Positions 1 to 8,583 of a DNA stretch of 64,000 nucleotides are shown piece by piece. Made by a program: the position numbers and the translations under genes. A model generated the notes under the pieces. The model was not told the DNA's origin. It was given only the letters and a program-made list of their open reading frames with translations, and ran no database searches. The stretch is from Methanothrix thermoacetophila PT (GTDB taxonomy: Archaea > Halobacteriota > Methanosarcinia > Methanotrichales > Methanotrichaceae): contig NC_008553.1 of NCBI RefSeq assembly GCF_000014945.1, forward strand, positions 372,001-436,000. Reading direction: 5' to 3'. How positions within the stretch are numbered: position 1 is the first letter of the stretch; each line of letters starts with the position of its first letter.

Positions 1-45
1 CCAGTCGGAGTGAAAGTCTACAGAGCTCGACTGTATGTCAGCCAT

Positions 46-588
46 CTATGTGAGGGCCATGAGCTCTAGCTTCATGCGCTCCCGATCGCTCATATCAGAC
101 CCACTGTTGGATGTGAGCGATTCGTCCAGCAGGTATGTCAGTGTCAGCTTCCTCCGCTTGCCGTGTGTGAGCCTGACATGTCTGGGATCGAGCTCTGCGG
201 CACGCTTCATAACCGAGATCACGGTCGTTTTATTGAGCCCAAGCATATCAACAAGCTCCGCAGTGGTGTATTCCCCGGGCCTCTCGCTCATGATCTCTAT
301 CAGCGCTCTGGCATGCCTGTCTATCGCACGCCCCTCACTGTGCTCAAGATCCTTTGCGGCTCTGGCATGTCTCGCTCTGAGCTGAGTCTTCAGATCTGCG
401 ACCTCTTTTGATAATCTGTCTACCTGATCGATCAGTCGACCGAGCAGCTCAACATCCCTTCCATACCCAGCACTCTCTGTCAACCTGTTTACGGCAGTTA
501 TGAGCTCAATCATGGCCTGCTCTTCCCTCAGCTTCCGTTCAGTTTCAGCGGCCCTGTTTTTATACACCTCTAAAAGCTCTTCGAACAT
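46..588 (-). CDS. Coiled-coil protein with C-terminal winged-helix domain
   Basis: The 180-residue product starts with about 75 heptad-like, charged residues that should form a coiled coil. After a basic linker comes a helix-turn-helix segment at about residues 105-150 (TTAELVDMLGLNKTTVISV). This suggests a DNA-binding protein that dimerises through its N-terminus, but I do not recognise a named family. The ATG is preceded by GGTG with good spacing. The gene has no close partner in the window, and its upstream side faces a 400-bp gap. Function as a transcription factor is inference. Confidence 0.75.
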   Translation of the reverse strand: MFEELLEVYKNRAAETERKLREEQAMIELITAVNRLTESAGYGRDVELLGRLIDQVDRLSKEVADLKTQLRARHARAAKDLEHSEGRAIDRHARALIEIMSERPGEYTTAELVDMLGLNKTTVISVMKRAAELDPRHVRLTHGKRRKLTLTYLLDESLTSNSGSDMSDRERMKLELMALT

Positions 589-902
589 CTGCTTACACCT
601 ATCAGTTATATGGTTTGTTTGGATTAAGCAAAATATTATTTGCTCTTAAACAGACGCTACTATATATAGATTTCGATGTACACTCTGCGGTTTCCACAGG
701 AGATTTATGGGTCACAGCGATCCATTATACCAGATCAGCCGTGTTTATGAGCTCGCTTTTATCCATGTAAATGCTTGCCAGAAGAGGCACCTGTCCTGCT
801 ATACATTCCTGGAGAATAAATGAGTACTTCCAGAGCCAGATTGCATGTCCTCCAAGTTATTGAGACACAAGAGCTTATGAGGCTTGTGCAGCGTTATGAG
901 CC
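589..902. other. Intergenic region, no gene seen
   Basis: This stretch between the HTH gene and the 35-bp repeat pair is AT-rich next to the leftward gene and probably carries its promoter. An 80-codon frame running from here through the repeats (820-1062) has no protein-like features and is taken as spurious. Confidence 0.5.
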
Positions 903-937
903 TGTCTCAGGTTTCTGTTCACAGGATATATGTCTTC
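903..937 (+). repeat. 35-bp direct repeat, copy 1
   Basis: This 35-bp sequence recurs at 975-1009 with one mismatch, 72 bp further on. It contains a CAGGATATATG core. Read leftward it would encode the same KTYIL-stop ending as the HAD gene, so it looks like a duplicated 3' end of that gene. Confidence 0.85.
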
Positions 938-974
938 GCAACACTGCTGACTGGATGCGCCACATGAACTACAT

Positions 975-1009
975 TGTCTCAAGTTTCTGTTCACAGGATA
1001 TATGTCTTC
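975..1009 (+). repeat. 35-bp direct repeat, copy 2 (overlaps HAD gene stop)
   Basis: This is the second copy of the 35-bp repeat. It spans the last codons and the stop of the leftward HAD gene. It is probably the original copy, with the one at 903-937 as the duplicate. Confidence 0.85.
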
Positions 1010-1794
1010 ACTGCAGCCGGAAGCTGGCGGATATCTCTTATCATGACATCCGCCACCTCTAGCAGCCTGGGGTGCGGGTCTGGATTCTGCTGGATTGTAA
1101 GCACCCCCAGATCTGCCTCCTCTAAGGCATAGATATCGTTGAGACCATCGCCGACCATCACCACGGCTCTGTGATTCTCCTTGAGCCTCTTAACGATCTC
1201 CCTCTTCCGCATCGGATCTGCAACAGAGTATATATTTTTAGGATCGATGCCGTAATCGACCATATGGATCAGACTTCTGGCGCTGTCTCCAGACGCTATG
1301 TAGATATCCGCTCCCATATCCCTGAGCTCATCCAGGACAGATCTGACACCGGGGAACGGCACGCCACCGGTGCTTACAATGTACGGTACAGTCATATCCA
1401 CGGCATCCACGATTAACCCTGTCGTGTGATATGTTTCAGGGCATCTCTGTCTGACTGCATTATGTGCTATCAGCAGATCCCTGACGGTCGCATCTGAGCA
1501 CCTTATTGCTTCAATCACATCCGAATGTGAGACGGGTGTGCTGTAGCAGCTTATCTCTATGCCCTCAGAGCTCATCTCTATCAGCTTGAGCAGATGTGTG
1601 TCCTCTGGGCACCTCTGGATATCCCCCGGATCCATCTGGGGCACAACAAGCGCCCGCCCCGGCCTCTCTATGATGAGCTGCGCTGTCACAATCCCCTCCA
1701 GGATCCTCCCGTGAATTAGATCATTGGCCACACGATACATCCGAAGCAGCGTGCCTGCCACATCAAGAACAACTGCCAGCTCGCCCATTACCAC
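991..1794 (-). CDS. HAD-superfamily phosphatase related to soluble P-type ATPase domains
   Basis: The N-terminus has HAD motif I (LDVAGTLL, nucleophile Asp), the middle has a Ser/Thr-Gly motif II region (IYIASGDS), and motif IV is MVGDGLNDIYALEEADLG. The GDGLND form is that of P-type ATPase P-domains, so this is a soluble HAD phosphatase of that branch. The substrate cannot be read from sequence. The first possible start is a GTG at 1794; an ATG at 1788 gives nearly the same protein. The last codons lie in a 35-bp repeat that is duplicated just downstream. The gene is divergent from the UPF0282 gene at 1976. Confidence 0.8.
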   Translation of the reverse strand: MVMGELAVVLDVAGTLLRMYRVANDLIHGRILEGIVTAQLIIERPGRALVVPQMDPGDIQRCPEDTHLLKLIEMSSEGIEISCYSTPVSHSDVIEAIRCSDATVRDLLIAHNAVRQRCPETYHTTGLIVDAVDMTVPYIVSTGGVPFPGVRSVLDELRDMGADIYIASGDSARSLIHMVDYGIDPKNIYSVADPMRKREIVKRLKENHRAVVMVGDGLNDIYALEEADLGVLTIQQNPDPHPRLLEVADVMIRDIRQLPAAVKTYIL

Positions 1795-1975
1795 TTGATA
1801 TTCGCGGATGGGTGATGAATATATCGATCAGGAGCAGAGGGTGAGATGCACCTGATGGGAGAAATCGGGGACGCTTTTCGAGGTATCGGAAGAGATAACT
1901 CCAATGAGCGCGCATCCGTTGATCGTCAGGTGCTCCGGTATGCAGCCCGGATCCTTCGAGCACCATGGAGGCGTT

Positions 1976-2860
1976 ATGAACCTGATCCCCATCGCCTTCG
2001 ATAGCCTTGGTGTGAGATCGATGGCCACATGCCTGGAGGCAAGAGGCCTCAGGGTCATGATAGATCCTGCTGTCTCTCTTGGCCCGAGAAGATACGGCCT
2101 ACCGCCGCATCCCATTGAATTGGACCGGCTGAATACAACATGGCAGGATGTCAGAGGTCTCGCGGAATCCAGCGACATACTTATTGTCACACATTATCAC
2201 TACGACCATCATAATCCCAATGATCCTGATCTCTACAGAGGAAAGATCGTTTATATCAAGGATCCAAAGAACAGGATCAACTTCAGCCAGAAGCGCCGCG
2301 CTCATTACTTTCTGAGCAGAATCGAGGACGCTGATATACAGATCGCGGATGGAGGGGAGTTCGGTCACGGCCCGCTTACTATAAGGTTCTCCCAGCCGGT
2401 ATACCACGGCACCGGAAACAGACTCGGTTATGTTATCGAGGCCTCAATATCATGTGGAGAAGATAAGGTAGTGTATACCAGCGACGTGGAGGGGCCGGCA
2501 ATGGATGATCAGGTCACTTTCATACTCGAGGAGAGCCCAAGGACTCTGATTCTTGATGGACCGATGACCTACATGCTCGGCTACCGTTACTCGGAGGAGG
2601 ATCTACGCAGATCTGTGAATAATATTATAAAAATAATATGTAATACATCCGTTAAGACAGTTGTTATCGATCATCATTTCATGAGGGACATAGGTTATGC
2701 GGAGAGAATACCTGAGGTCTACAGGAGTGCTGAAGATGCTGGCGTTAGGGTGCTGTGCGCGGCAGAGCTCATCGGCAGGGCACCGGATCTGCTGGAAGCC
2801 AGGAGAAAGGAGCTATACAGATCCTCTCCGGTTGGCGAGGAGAGCAGCAAGCAAGAATGA
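1976..2860 (+). CDS. Metallo-beta-lactamase-fold hydrolase, UPF0282 family
   Basis: The 294-residue product opens with [13 protein letters not shown], typical of the archaeal UPF0282 family. It carries the metal-binding motif [10 protein letters not shown] (HxHxDH) at about residue 73, a later Asp in YTSDVEG and His in VIDHH. This predicts a binuclear-zinc hydrolase, but no substrate is known for the family. The longer frame from 1904 is rejected: the ATG at 1976 has a clear GGAGG four bases upstream and fits the family start. The C-terminus is charged and Ser-rich. Confidence 0.85.
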
Positions 2861-3024
2861 CGTGCAGAATATCCAGAACCATGCGCAGGCAACCCTCCAC
2901 CATGCCCGGCCCTCTCGACCTAGAGCGGCACCACAAACCGGGGTATAAAGCCAGCCCTCAATGCTGAGTCAGTGCCTAAGTCGGTGCTGGGACCCAGATG
3001 AAATAAAATTACGCTGTACTGGCA

Positions 3025-3126
3025 CTACATCAGACCAAAGAGTGCCGACAGCAGATATACCGGGAACATGAATGCGATCAGGAAACCCAACACCATCACT
3101 GCTATTGCGAAACCGTTTCCTCCCAT
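3025..3126 (-). CDS. 33-residue single-span membrane protein
   Basis: This is a short frame coding for MGGNGFAIAVMVLGF followed by more hydrophobic residues, essentially one transmembrane helix. The ATG at 3126 has GGTGGTGG just upstream and a TATA-like box at 3160-3168, which would give a very short leader. A longer frame up to 3222 is misleading because its N-terminal part is translated from mobile element A (3187-3275). An ATG at 3141 is an alternative start (38 residues). No family is recognised. It could be an accessory subunit of a membrane complex, but no partner is adjacent. Confidence 0.5.
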   Translation of the reverse strand: MGGNGFAIAVMVLGFLIAFMFPVYLLSALFGLM

Positions 3127-3159
3127 ACGATCCACCACCATATGCCATTCTAAGGGGCG

Positions 3160-3168
3160 ATATATTAA
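3160..3168 (-). promoter_or_regulatory. TATA box for the 33-residue membrane protein
   Basis: Read leftward the sequence is TTAATATATC, about 35 bases before the ATG at 3126. It lies just outside element A at 3187-3275. Confidence 0.4.
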
Positions 3169-3186
3169 CCTTTGGGAGAGCGACGC

Positions 3187-3275
3187 GGACCTGTCCGAAT
3201 AAGGATTGGGTATCTCCTCCATTTAAAAGCAGAAAGCCACAGATCTCTGATTTCGGCTATTATTCGGACACGTCC
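3187..3275 (+). mobile_element. Family A MITE-like element, copy 1
   Basis: This 89-bp element starts GGACCTGTCCGAATAAGG and ends TTATTCGGACACGTCC, so the ends are inverted repeats of about 16 bp. It is flanked by AGCGACGC and AGCGATGC, a target-site duplication with one mismatch. It contains no coding frame. Confidence 0.85.
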
Positions 3276-3689
3276 AGCGATGCTGCTGTGCGGTTGGATC
3301 GCGTGATCTGCATCGCTGTGCTTGGGACATTGTATTGTACGCGTATCACTGAAATCAGAGACATACGACCTCGTGGTGTTCGTGTAGCATTATGCCGGTG
3401 CACGCTAATCCCTGAGAGCCTATTCAGCTATCCGAGTATACGGCAGCGTGTACTCAGATCATCGAACTCAGCAGTGGCATCGCGGGATTTGCGATCTGTT
3501 GTGACAGTGTATGCAATTCCCGAATTTCCATTCAGCGATCTGGTACATGACCTGAGCACAAATGTTTTAGGCATGCCAGCTCAGAGATCGGATGCTCGAG
3601 ATCGGTCGTCTCTGGCTGGCATGATACCTTGGCGAACGGTCGAATGCGCAGTGAAATGAAGAGCATTTACTGCTGGAGAATGTGAGATA
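3276..3689. other. Intergenic region upstream of ABC operon, no gene seen
   Basis: A rightward 195-codon frame (3072-3659) crosses this area, but it includes element A and has no protein-like composition. Nothing else was recognised. Confidence 0.5.
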
Positions 3690-4619
3690 ATGAAGGATGC
3701 GGTCTGTGCATCGGGGATATGCAAGGGATTCAACACGATATTTCGGGGAAAAAAAGAGGTTCTCAAGGACATCAATCTCCTGATAGACGGAGAGGAGATA
3801 TTCGGCATACTTGGTCCGAATGGCTCCGGGAAGACCACCTTGCTCTCGATATTCTCCACGCTCATCTACCCTGATAGTGGTGAGCTCACCATCCTGGGGA
3901 TCGATGCCCGGAGGAACACACATGAGGTTAGGAAGCTCATAAACATAAGCACTGGGAAGCCGAACTTTCCGTGGAGCCTTACCGTCAAAGAGAACCTGCG
4001 CCACTCAGGCATGCTCTACGGTCTCCATGGAAGAGAGCTCGATAGGGCCGTGGACTGGTCGATGGAGAGCTTCGAGCTGTACCAGTATCAGGACACTCGC
4101 TTCGAGAACCTCTCCACCGGGGTGAAGCAGAGACTGTCGCTTGCGAAGGCGATGCTGAACGGTCCGAAGCTTTTATTTTTGGATGAGCCGACGACCGGCC
4201 TGGATCCTCAGATGGCGCAGAGGACAAGGGCACTCGTGAAGAGAATTCACAGAGACATGGGAGTCTCTGTTGTCATGACCACGCACTACATGCCAGAGGC
4301 AGAGGAGCTTTGCGGGATGATAGCGTTCCTGAAGGAGGGGCGCATCATCGCCCAGGACACGCCTGCCAGGCTGAAGAGGAACCTGAAGATCGGAGAGAGG
4401 ATGCGGATAAGGTACAGTGGAAATATAGATTGTGACGCCCTGAGATCGATTCCGGGGCTGATTTCAGCTGAGATCTCAAAAGGAAGGGCGGATCTGGTCG
4501 TCGATAAAAACGAGGCGACATTCAGCAGGGTCATGCGCACCTTCCAGAGTGCTGAAATACTTGAGCTGGAGCTTGAAGAGCCGGATCTGGAGGATGTCTT
4601 CATTGAGCTTGCAGGGTGA
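3690..4619 (+). CDS. ABC-2 type transporter, ATP-binding subunit
   Basis: The product is 309 residues. Walker A is GPNGSGKTT at about residues 42-50, the Q-loop region follows, the signature is LSTGVKQR near 141, Walker B plus catalytic Glu is LLFLDEPTTGLD, and the switch His is in TTHYMPEAEE. The C-terminal 75 residues form the extra domain common in drug, antibiotic or polysaccharide exporters of the ABC-2 class. The 3' end overlaps the permease gene, so both are one operon. The exported substrate is unknown. Confidence 0.93.
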   Translation: MKDAVCASGICKGFNTIFRGKKEVLKDINLLIDGEEIFGILGPNGSGKTTLLSIFSTLIYPDSGELTILGIDARRNTHEVRKLINISTGKPNFPWSLTVKENLRHSGMLYGLHGRELDRAVDWSMESFELYQYQDTRFENLSTGVKQRLSLAKAMLNGPKLLFLDEPTTGLDPQMAQRTRALVKRIHRDMGVSVVMTTHYMPEAEELCGMIAFLKEGRIIAQDTPARLKRNLKIGERMRIRYSGNIDCDALRSIPGLISAEISKGRADLVVDKNEATFSRVMRTFQSAEILELELEEPDLEDVFIELAG

Positions 4620-5388
4620 GATCAACAAGTGCCTCTCAGCGGCATACAAGAACTGGATAATATCCAAGAGGAACGTGTTCACGGTCTTCGAGCTCGTATT
4701 CTGGCCTCTTATCAGCCTCCTCTCCATAGGTCTGATGACCAGATTTTTGGGGGTGGGAGGAGACACTGTCGCATTTCTCCTGGTAGGGGCGATCGGGCTT
4801 ACAATACTCCAGATATGCCAGATAGATGTTGCATACGTCCTGCTCTTCGATATGTGGTCTAAGAGCATAAAGAACACGTTCGTCTCTCCTGTGCGCGGAT
4901 ACCATCTCGTCCTTGGTGCCCTCCTCTTCGGAATGGTCCGGGGAACATTTGCATTCACGATACTTGTTGTCATCAGCAGGATCCTGTTCGGATTCGATTT
5001 TCTCGCAGGAGGATTTCACACAGTGTTGATATTTCTGGCAGGGGTATTCGCGGTCTCAGCTATCATCGGTATGATCGTCTGCATCTCGATACTTCTCTTC
5101 GGGCAGAAGGCAGACGTTGCAGCATGGAGCCTCAGCGGTGTGATAATGCTCATAAGCGGGATATACTATCCTGTCAGCGTCCTTCCGGAGCCGCTCCAGC
5201 TCATGGCCCGTGCCGTGCCGCTGACGTATTTTCTGGAGTATTACAGATCTGCGTACGGCTTTGGAGATCACAACATCGTGATAGGGGTGTTAATGGTGGC
5301 TGCATACATGATCGCGGGCCTGATCGTCCTCGAGATGACGATCGAGAGGGCGAGGAAAACAGGCATACTCCTGCGTCTATCAGAGTGA
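4594..5388 (+). CDS. ABC-2 type transporter, permease subunit
   Basis: The product has about 264 residues and six hydrophobic segments. It belongs to the ABC-2 permease class that pairs with the preceding ATPase; the segment SGIYYPVSVLPEPLQLMA is typical of that class. The start is uncertain: the ATG at 4594 overlaps the ATPase gene by 26 bases, and TTG codons at 4603 and 4609 are alternatives. An ATG at 4549 would give an unlikely N-terminus. Export from the cytoplasm is predicted, with substrate unknown. Confidence 0.88.
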   Translation: MSSLSLQGEINKCLSAAYKNWIISKRNVFTVFELVFWPLISLLSIGLMTRFLGVGGDTVAFLLVGAIGLTILQICQIDVAYVLLFDMWSKSIKNTFVSPVRGYHLVLGALLFGMVRGTFAFTILVVISRILFGFDFLAGGFHTVLIFLAGVFAVSAIIGMIVCISILLFGQKADVAAWSLSGVIMLISGIYYPVSVLPEPLQLMARAVPLTYFLEYYRSAYGFGDHNIVIGVLMVAAYMIAGLIVLEMTIERARKTGILLRLSE

Positions 5389-5616
5389 TCTGGGGGTGCG
5401 CAAGGAATTCTCCTGGGATGGAAGCTACTCAAAAGCCAGCTTGACATGTCTCCTTATTCCTGGAGAAGAGTGGAGAATAACTGCAGTCAGCTCCTGCGTG
5501 CTCAGCAACCCGGAGGAAATGCAATCCGGCTGCTGGAAGCACCACTCATTCTCCAAAAACGCATAGCAATACAGGTGCCTCTTTCCGGCAAGCCCATTGG
5601 AATAAGTGCGTTGCAA

Positions 5617-8274
5617 TCAATGGCTTGCACATGTTTTAGACGCCTTGAGCATCGACCTCTTCAGCACCTCTGCTACGACTATCACTATCGTCGAGACCAG
5701 CCAGACCTGGAGCCAGGAGTTCATTGTCAGCGGCAGCGTCTCGAATGCCCCCTGAAACACCGGAACGTATATGACCATCAGGACGGACGCGAGCGAGGTC
5801 ACGATCCCAGCAAGCAGCTTCCTGTTCCCCATGGGATTCATCTGAAGCACGGAATGATGGAATGATCTGCTGCTGTATGCATTATATATCGCGCATATGC
5901 CGAGAGACGCGAATGCCACAGTTCTAGCGTAGCCGAGCCCGCCATCGATGTTGAGGAGAAACAGCCCCAGCGTTCCGATGAGCATCGCAGCCGACGTGCC
6001 GATGGTGTATATGAGAAGATCCCTCGACAGAATCGGCTCCTTCGGGTTTCTCGGGCGCTCGTTCATGATGCCCGACCTTGCTGGCTCCACAGCAAGGCCT
6101 ATCGCGGGGAAGTCCTCTGCCACCACATTGATCCAGAGTATCTGGAGCGCCAGGAGCGGAGCGGGGAGGCCGACAAGCACCGCAATCAGAATGACAGCGA
6201 CCTCTGCGAACGTCACTGCTAACATATATGATGATGCCTTCCTGATGTTCTCATAGATCCTCCTGCCCTCCTCAACGGCTGCGACTATCGTGGCGAAGTT
6301 GTCGTCCGCCAGCACCATATCCGATGCCTCCTTGCTAACATCAGTTCCGGTCCGGCCCATCGCGATCCCGATGTCTGCCGACCTTAAAGCAGGTGCATCG
6401 TTCACCCCATCCCCTGTCATTGCAACGACATGGCCATGCTCCTTCAGCGCCTTTATTATCCTCATCTTGTGCTCTGCCGTGGCCCTTGAGAACACAGAGA
6501 TTCTTTCTATGCGATCACTGAGCTCCTGATCGCTCATGCTGTCGAGCTCAGAGCCATCCAGAACTTCCCCGTTGAGCATGCGCAGCTCACTCGCGATAGC
6601 CTCAGCTGTGCGCTTGTGGTCTCCTGTGATCATCACAGGTCTTATGCCTGCTTTCTTGCACACATCTATAGCTCCGCAGACTTCATCACGCGGCGGGTCC
6701 ATCATCCCGAAGAGACCTGTGAAGATGAGATCACTCTCCAGAACCTCCCTGTCCGGTTCTTCGGATTCGATCCGCTTGAACGCAGCTGCCAGGACCCTCA
6801 GAGCCCGTCCCGCCATCTCATCCGCGATCTCCAGAATCCTCCTCCTGTCCACATCTGTAAGAGGTTTAAGACCGGTGGAGTCCATCATGTAGGCGCATCT
6901 CTCCAGGACAACCTCGACCGCGCCCTTCATCGAGACTCTGAGACCACTGTCGCACTCGTGCACCGTGGTCATTCTTCTGGTATCAGATGCAAATGGGTAC
7001 TCGGTGACCTCCCTGCACATCTCGCGGACGTCAAGACCTGCTTTTCTGGCGAGCACGATCAGCGCACCCTCAGTCGGATCACCGACGACATGCCATCCAT
7101 CCTCAAATACGATCTCGGAGTTGTTGCAGAGAGCGCCTGTGATTATCGTCTCCCTCACAGCAGCATCAGATCCTAGATCGATCTCAGATCCATTGACCCT
7201 GAAGACGCCCTCGGGCACGTATCCCGAGCCGGTCACCTCGACCCTGCACCCGCACCAGACCTCTCTCACAGTCATCTCTCCTCTGGTCAGAGTGCCGGTC
7301 TTGTCGGTGCATATCACTGTCGTGGATCCGAGCGTCTCGACTGCGGGAAGCCTTCTCACAATGGCGTTCCTCCTGGCCATGCTCTGCGTTCCGTACGCCA
7401 GAGCGAGTGTCACAACGAACGGGAGAGCCTCAGGTATGCCGGCGACCGCAAGAGCCGCTGCGATCAGAAGCGTGTCAAGAACGGGATAGCCCCTGTAGAC
7501 CTGGATCGAGAAGACCACTAGGGCTGCGATGAATACCAGAACCGCGAGGCTTTTGGAGAGCTGCTGCAGACGGATCTTGAGCGGAGGCTCTGCAGGAGTC
7601 TCCTGGATCATCCCCGAGATCCTTCCGATCTCTGTATCGGAGCCCGTAGACGTCACAACAGCTTTGCCGTTGCCGTAGATGACCATTGTGCCCATGAACA
7701 CCATGCTGCTCCGATCCGCCAGAGGCGCGCCCTCCTCCACAGGATCCGGACTCTTCCTCACCGGAGTGGATTCCCCGGTCAGTGACGACTCCACGGTCTT
7801 CAGGGCGGCTGCATCAAGTATCCTCGCATCCGCGGGGATGATATCGCCGGCCTCCAGGTAGATGAGATCCCCAGGTACAAGATCTCTGGCAGGAAGTGTG
7901 ATCAGTTTGCCGCTTCTGAAGACCCTCGCCTCGGGGGCGACCATCTTCCTGAGCGCTTCCATCGCCCTCTCCGCCCTGTACTCCTGGACGAACCCCAGGA
8001 TGGCTATGAACAGCAGTATTCCAAGAACAACGATCGCATTCGATCTCTCCCCCGAGAGCCACGATATCACAGCGGCAGCCATAAGTACAATTACCATGTA
8101 GTTCTCGAACTGTCGCAGCAGAATCCTGACAGGACCGGGTCCGGAGATCCGGGCGAGGTCGTTCGGCCCGAACCTCTCAAGACGGGATGCGGCCTCCGCA
8201 TCTGTGAGCCCGTCGGGTCCGGAGTTCAGGAGCTTCAGAGCCTCTTCAGGCGGCAGAGCATGCCAGTTTGCCAT
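5617..8274 (-). CDS. P2-type cation-transporting ATPase
   Basis: This 885-residue P-type ATPase has an N-terminal cation-ATPase domain, an actuator motif SLTGES, phosphorylation motif DKTGTLT (Asp324), an ATP-binding region with KGAVE, hinge motif TGDGVNDAP and about ten membrane helices. Helix 4 is IPEALPFVVT and helix 5 carries FAEVA, both with acidic residues of Ca2+/Mn2+ pumps. Helix 6 reads WINVVAEDFPAIGL, where Ca2+ pumps have NLVTD, so the ion site differs and the ion is uncertain. An in-frame extension to 8415 is rejected because it is translated from a degraded element A (8335-8417). No regulator is adjacent. Confidence 0.93.
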   Translation of the reverse strand: MANWHALPPEEALKLLNSGPDGLTDAEAASRLERFGPNDLARISGPGPVRILLRQFENYMVIVLMAAAVISWLSGERSNAIVVLGILLFIAILGFVQEYRAERAMEALRKMVAPEARVFRSGKLITLPARDLVPGDLIYLEAGDIIPADARILDAAALKTVESSLTGESTPVRKSPDPVEEGAPLADRSSMVFMGTMVIYGNGKAVVTSTGSDTEIGRISGMIQETPAEPPLKIRLQQLSKSLAVLVFIAALVVFSIQVYRGYPVLDTLLIAAALAVAGIPEALPFVVTLALAYGTQSMARRNAIVRRLPAVETLGSTTVICTDKTGTLTRGEMTVREVWCGCRVEVTGSGYVPEGVFRVNGSEIDLGSDAAVRETIITGALCNNSEIVFEDGWHVVGDPTEGALIVLARKAGLDVREMCREVTEYPFASDTRRMTTVHECDSGLRVSMKGAVEVVLERCAYMMDSTGLKPLTDVDRRRILEIADEMAGRALRVLAAAFKRIESEEPDREVLESDLIFTGLFGMMDPPRDEVCGAIDVCKKAGIRPVMITGDHKRTAEAIASELRMLNGEVLDGSELDSMSDQELSDRIERISVFSRATAEHKMRIIKALKEHGHVVAMTGDGVNDAPALRSADIGIAMGRTGTDVSKEASDMVLADDNFATIVAAVEEGRRIYENIRKASSYMLAVTFAEVAVILIAVLVGLPAPLLALQILWINVVAEDFPAIGLAVEPARSGIMNERPRNPKEPILSRDLLIYTIGTSAAMLIGTLGLFLLNIDGGLGYARTVAFASLGICAIYNAYSSRSFHHSVLQMNPMGNRKLLAGIVTSLASVLMVIYVPVFQGAFETLPLTMNSWLQVWLVSTIVIVVAEVLKRSMLKASKTCASH

Positions 8275-8334
8275 AAGCTCGCAGTCTGTGGTCGGTGCTA
8301 TTAACCCTTGTGATGGCAACACATCATCTGGCAG

Positions 8335-8417
8335 AGACCCGTCCGGAGTATGAGATGGTGCCAGAAATTTGGGCCTTACAGCTTTTGCATGCTGGAGATA
8401 CTTAACCGGATACACCC
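8335..8417 (-). mobile_element. Family A element, degraded copy 2 (reverse orientation)
   Basis: It begins near ACCCGTCCGGAGTATGAGA, has the shared core GCCAGAAATTTGGGCC and TACAGCTTTTGC, and ends CTTAACCGGATACACCC. The ends match the family only loosely, and no clean target duplication is seen. It abuts copy 3. Confidence 0.55.
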
Positions 8418-8424
8418 TACTGCA

Positions 8425-8513
8425 GGAACCTGTCCGGATAAGGATCGAGCACCTTCTCCATCCAAAAGCAGCACGCTACAGATTTCTGAATTCAGCTCTT
8501 ATTTGGACGCATC
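8425..8513 (+). mobile_element. Family A MITE-like element, copy 3
   Basis: This 89-bp element starts GGAACCTGTCCGGATAAGG and ends CTTATTTGGACGCATC. It is flanked on both sides by a perfect 8-bp duplication, CTACTGCA (8417-8424 and 8514-8521). It lies in the divergent promoter region between the ATPase and aldolase genes. Confidence 0.88.
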
Positions 8514-8583
8514 CTACTGCAGTGCAGCAAAAGATTAAGGGGATGAAGGCTGAAACTATTGCAAGACTATCGGGGTTATGTGA

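Noticed and set aside
820-1062. 80-codon rightward frame
   Set aside because: It only reads through the two 35-bp repeats and the antisense of the HAD gene end.
3072-3659. Rightward 195-codon frame upstream of the ABC operon
   Set aside because: It runs through element A and antisense to the small membrane gene, with random-looking composition and no ribosome-binding site.
8275-8415. N-terminal extension of the P-type ATPase
   Set aside because: The extra 47 codons are translated from a degraded family A element; the family start fits the ATG at 8274.
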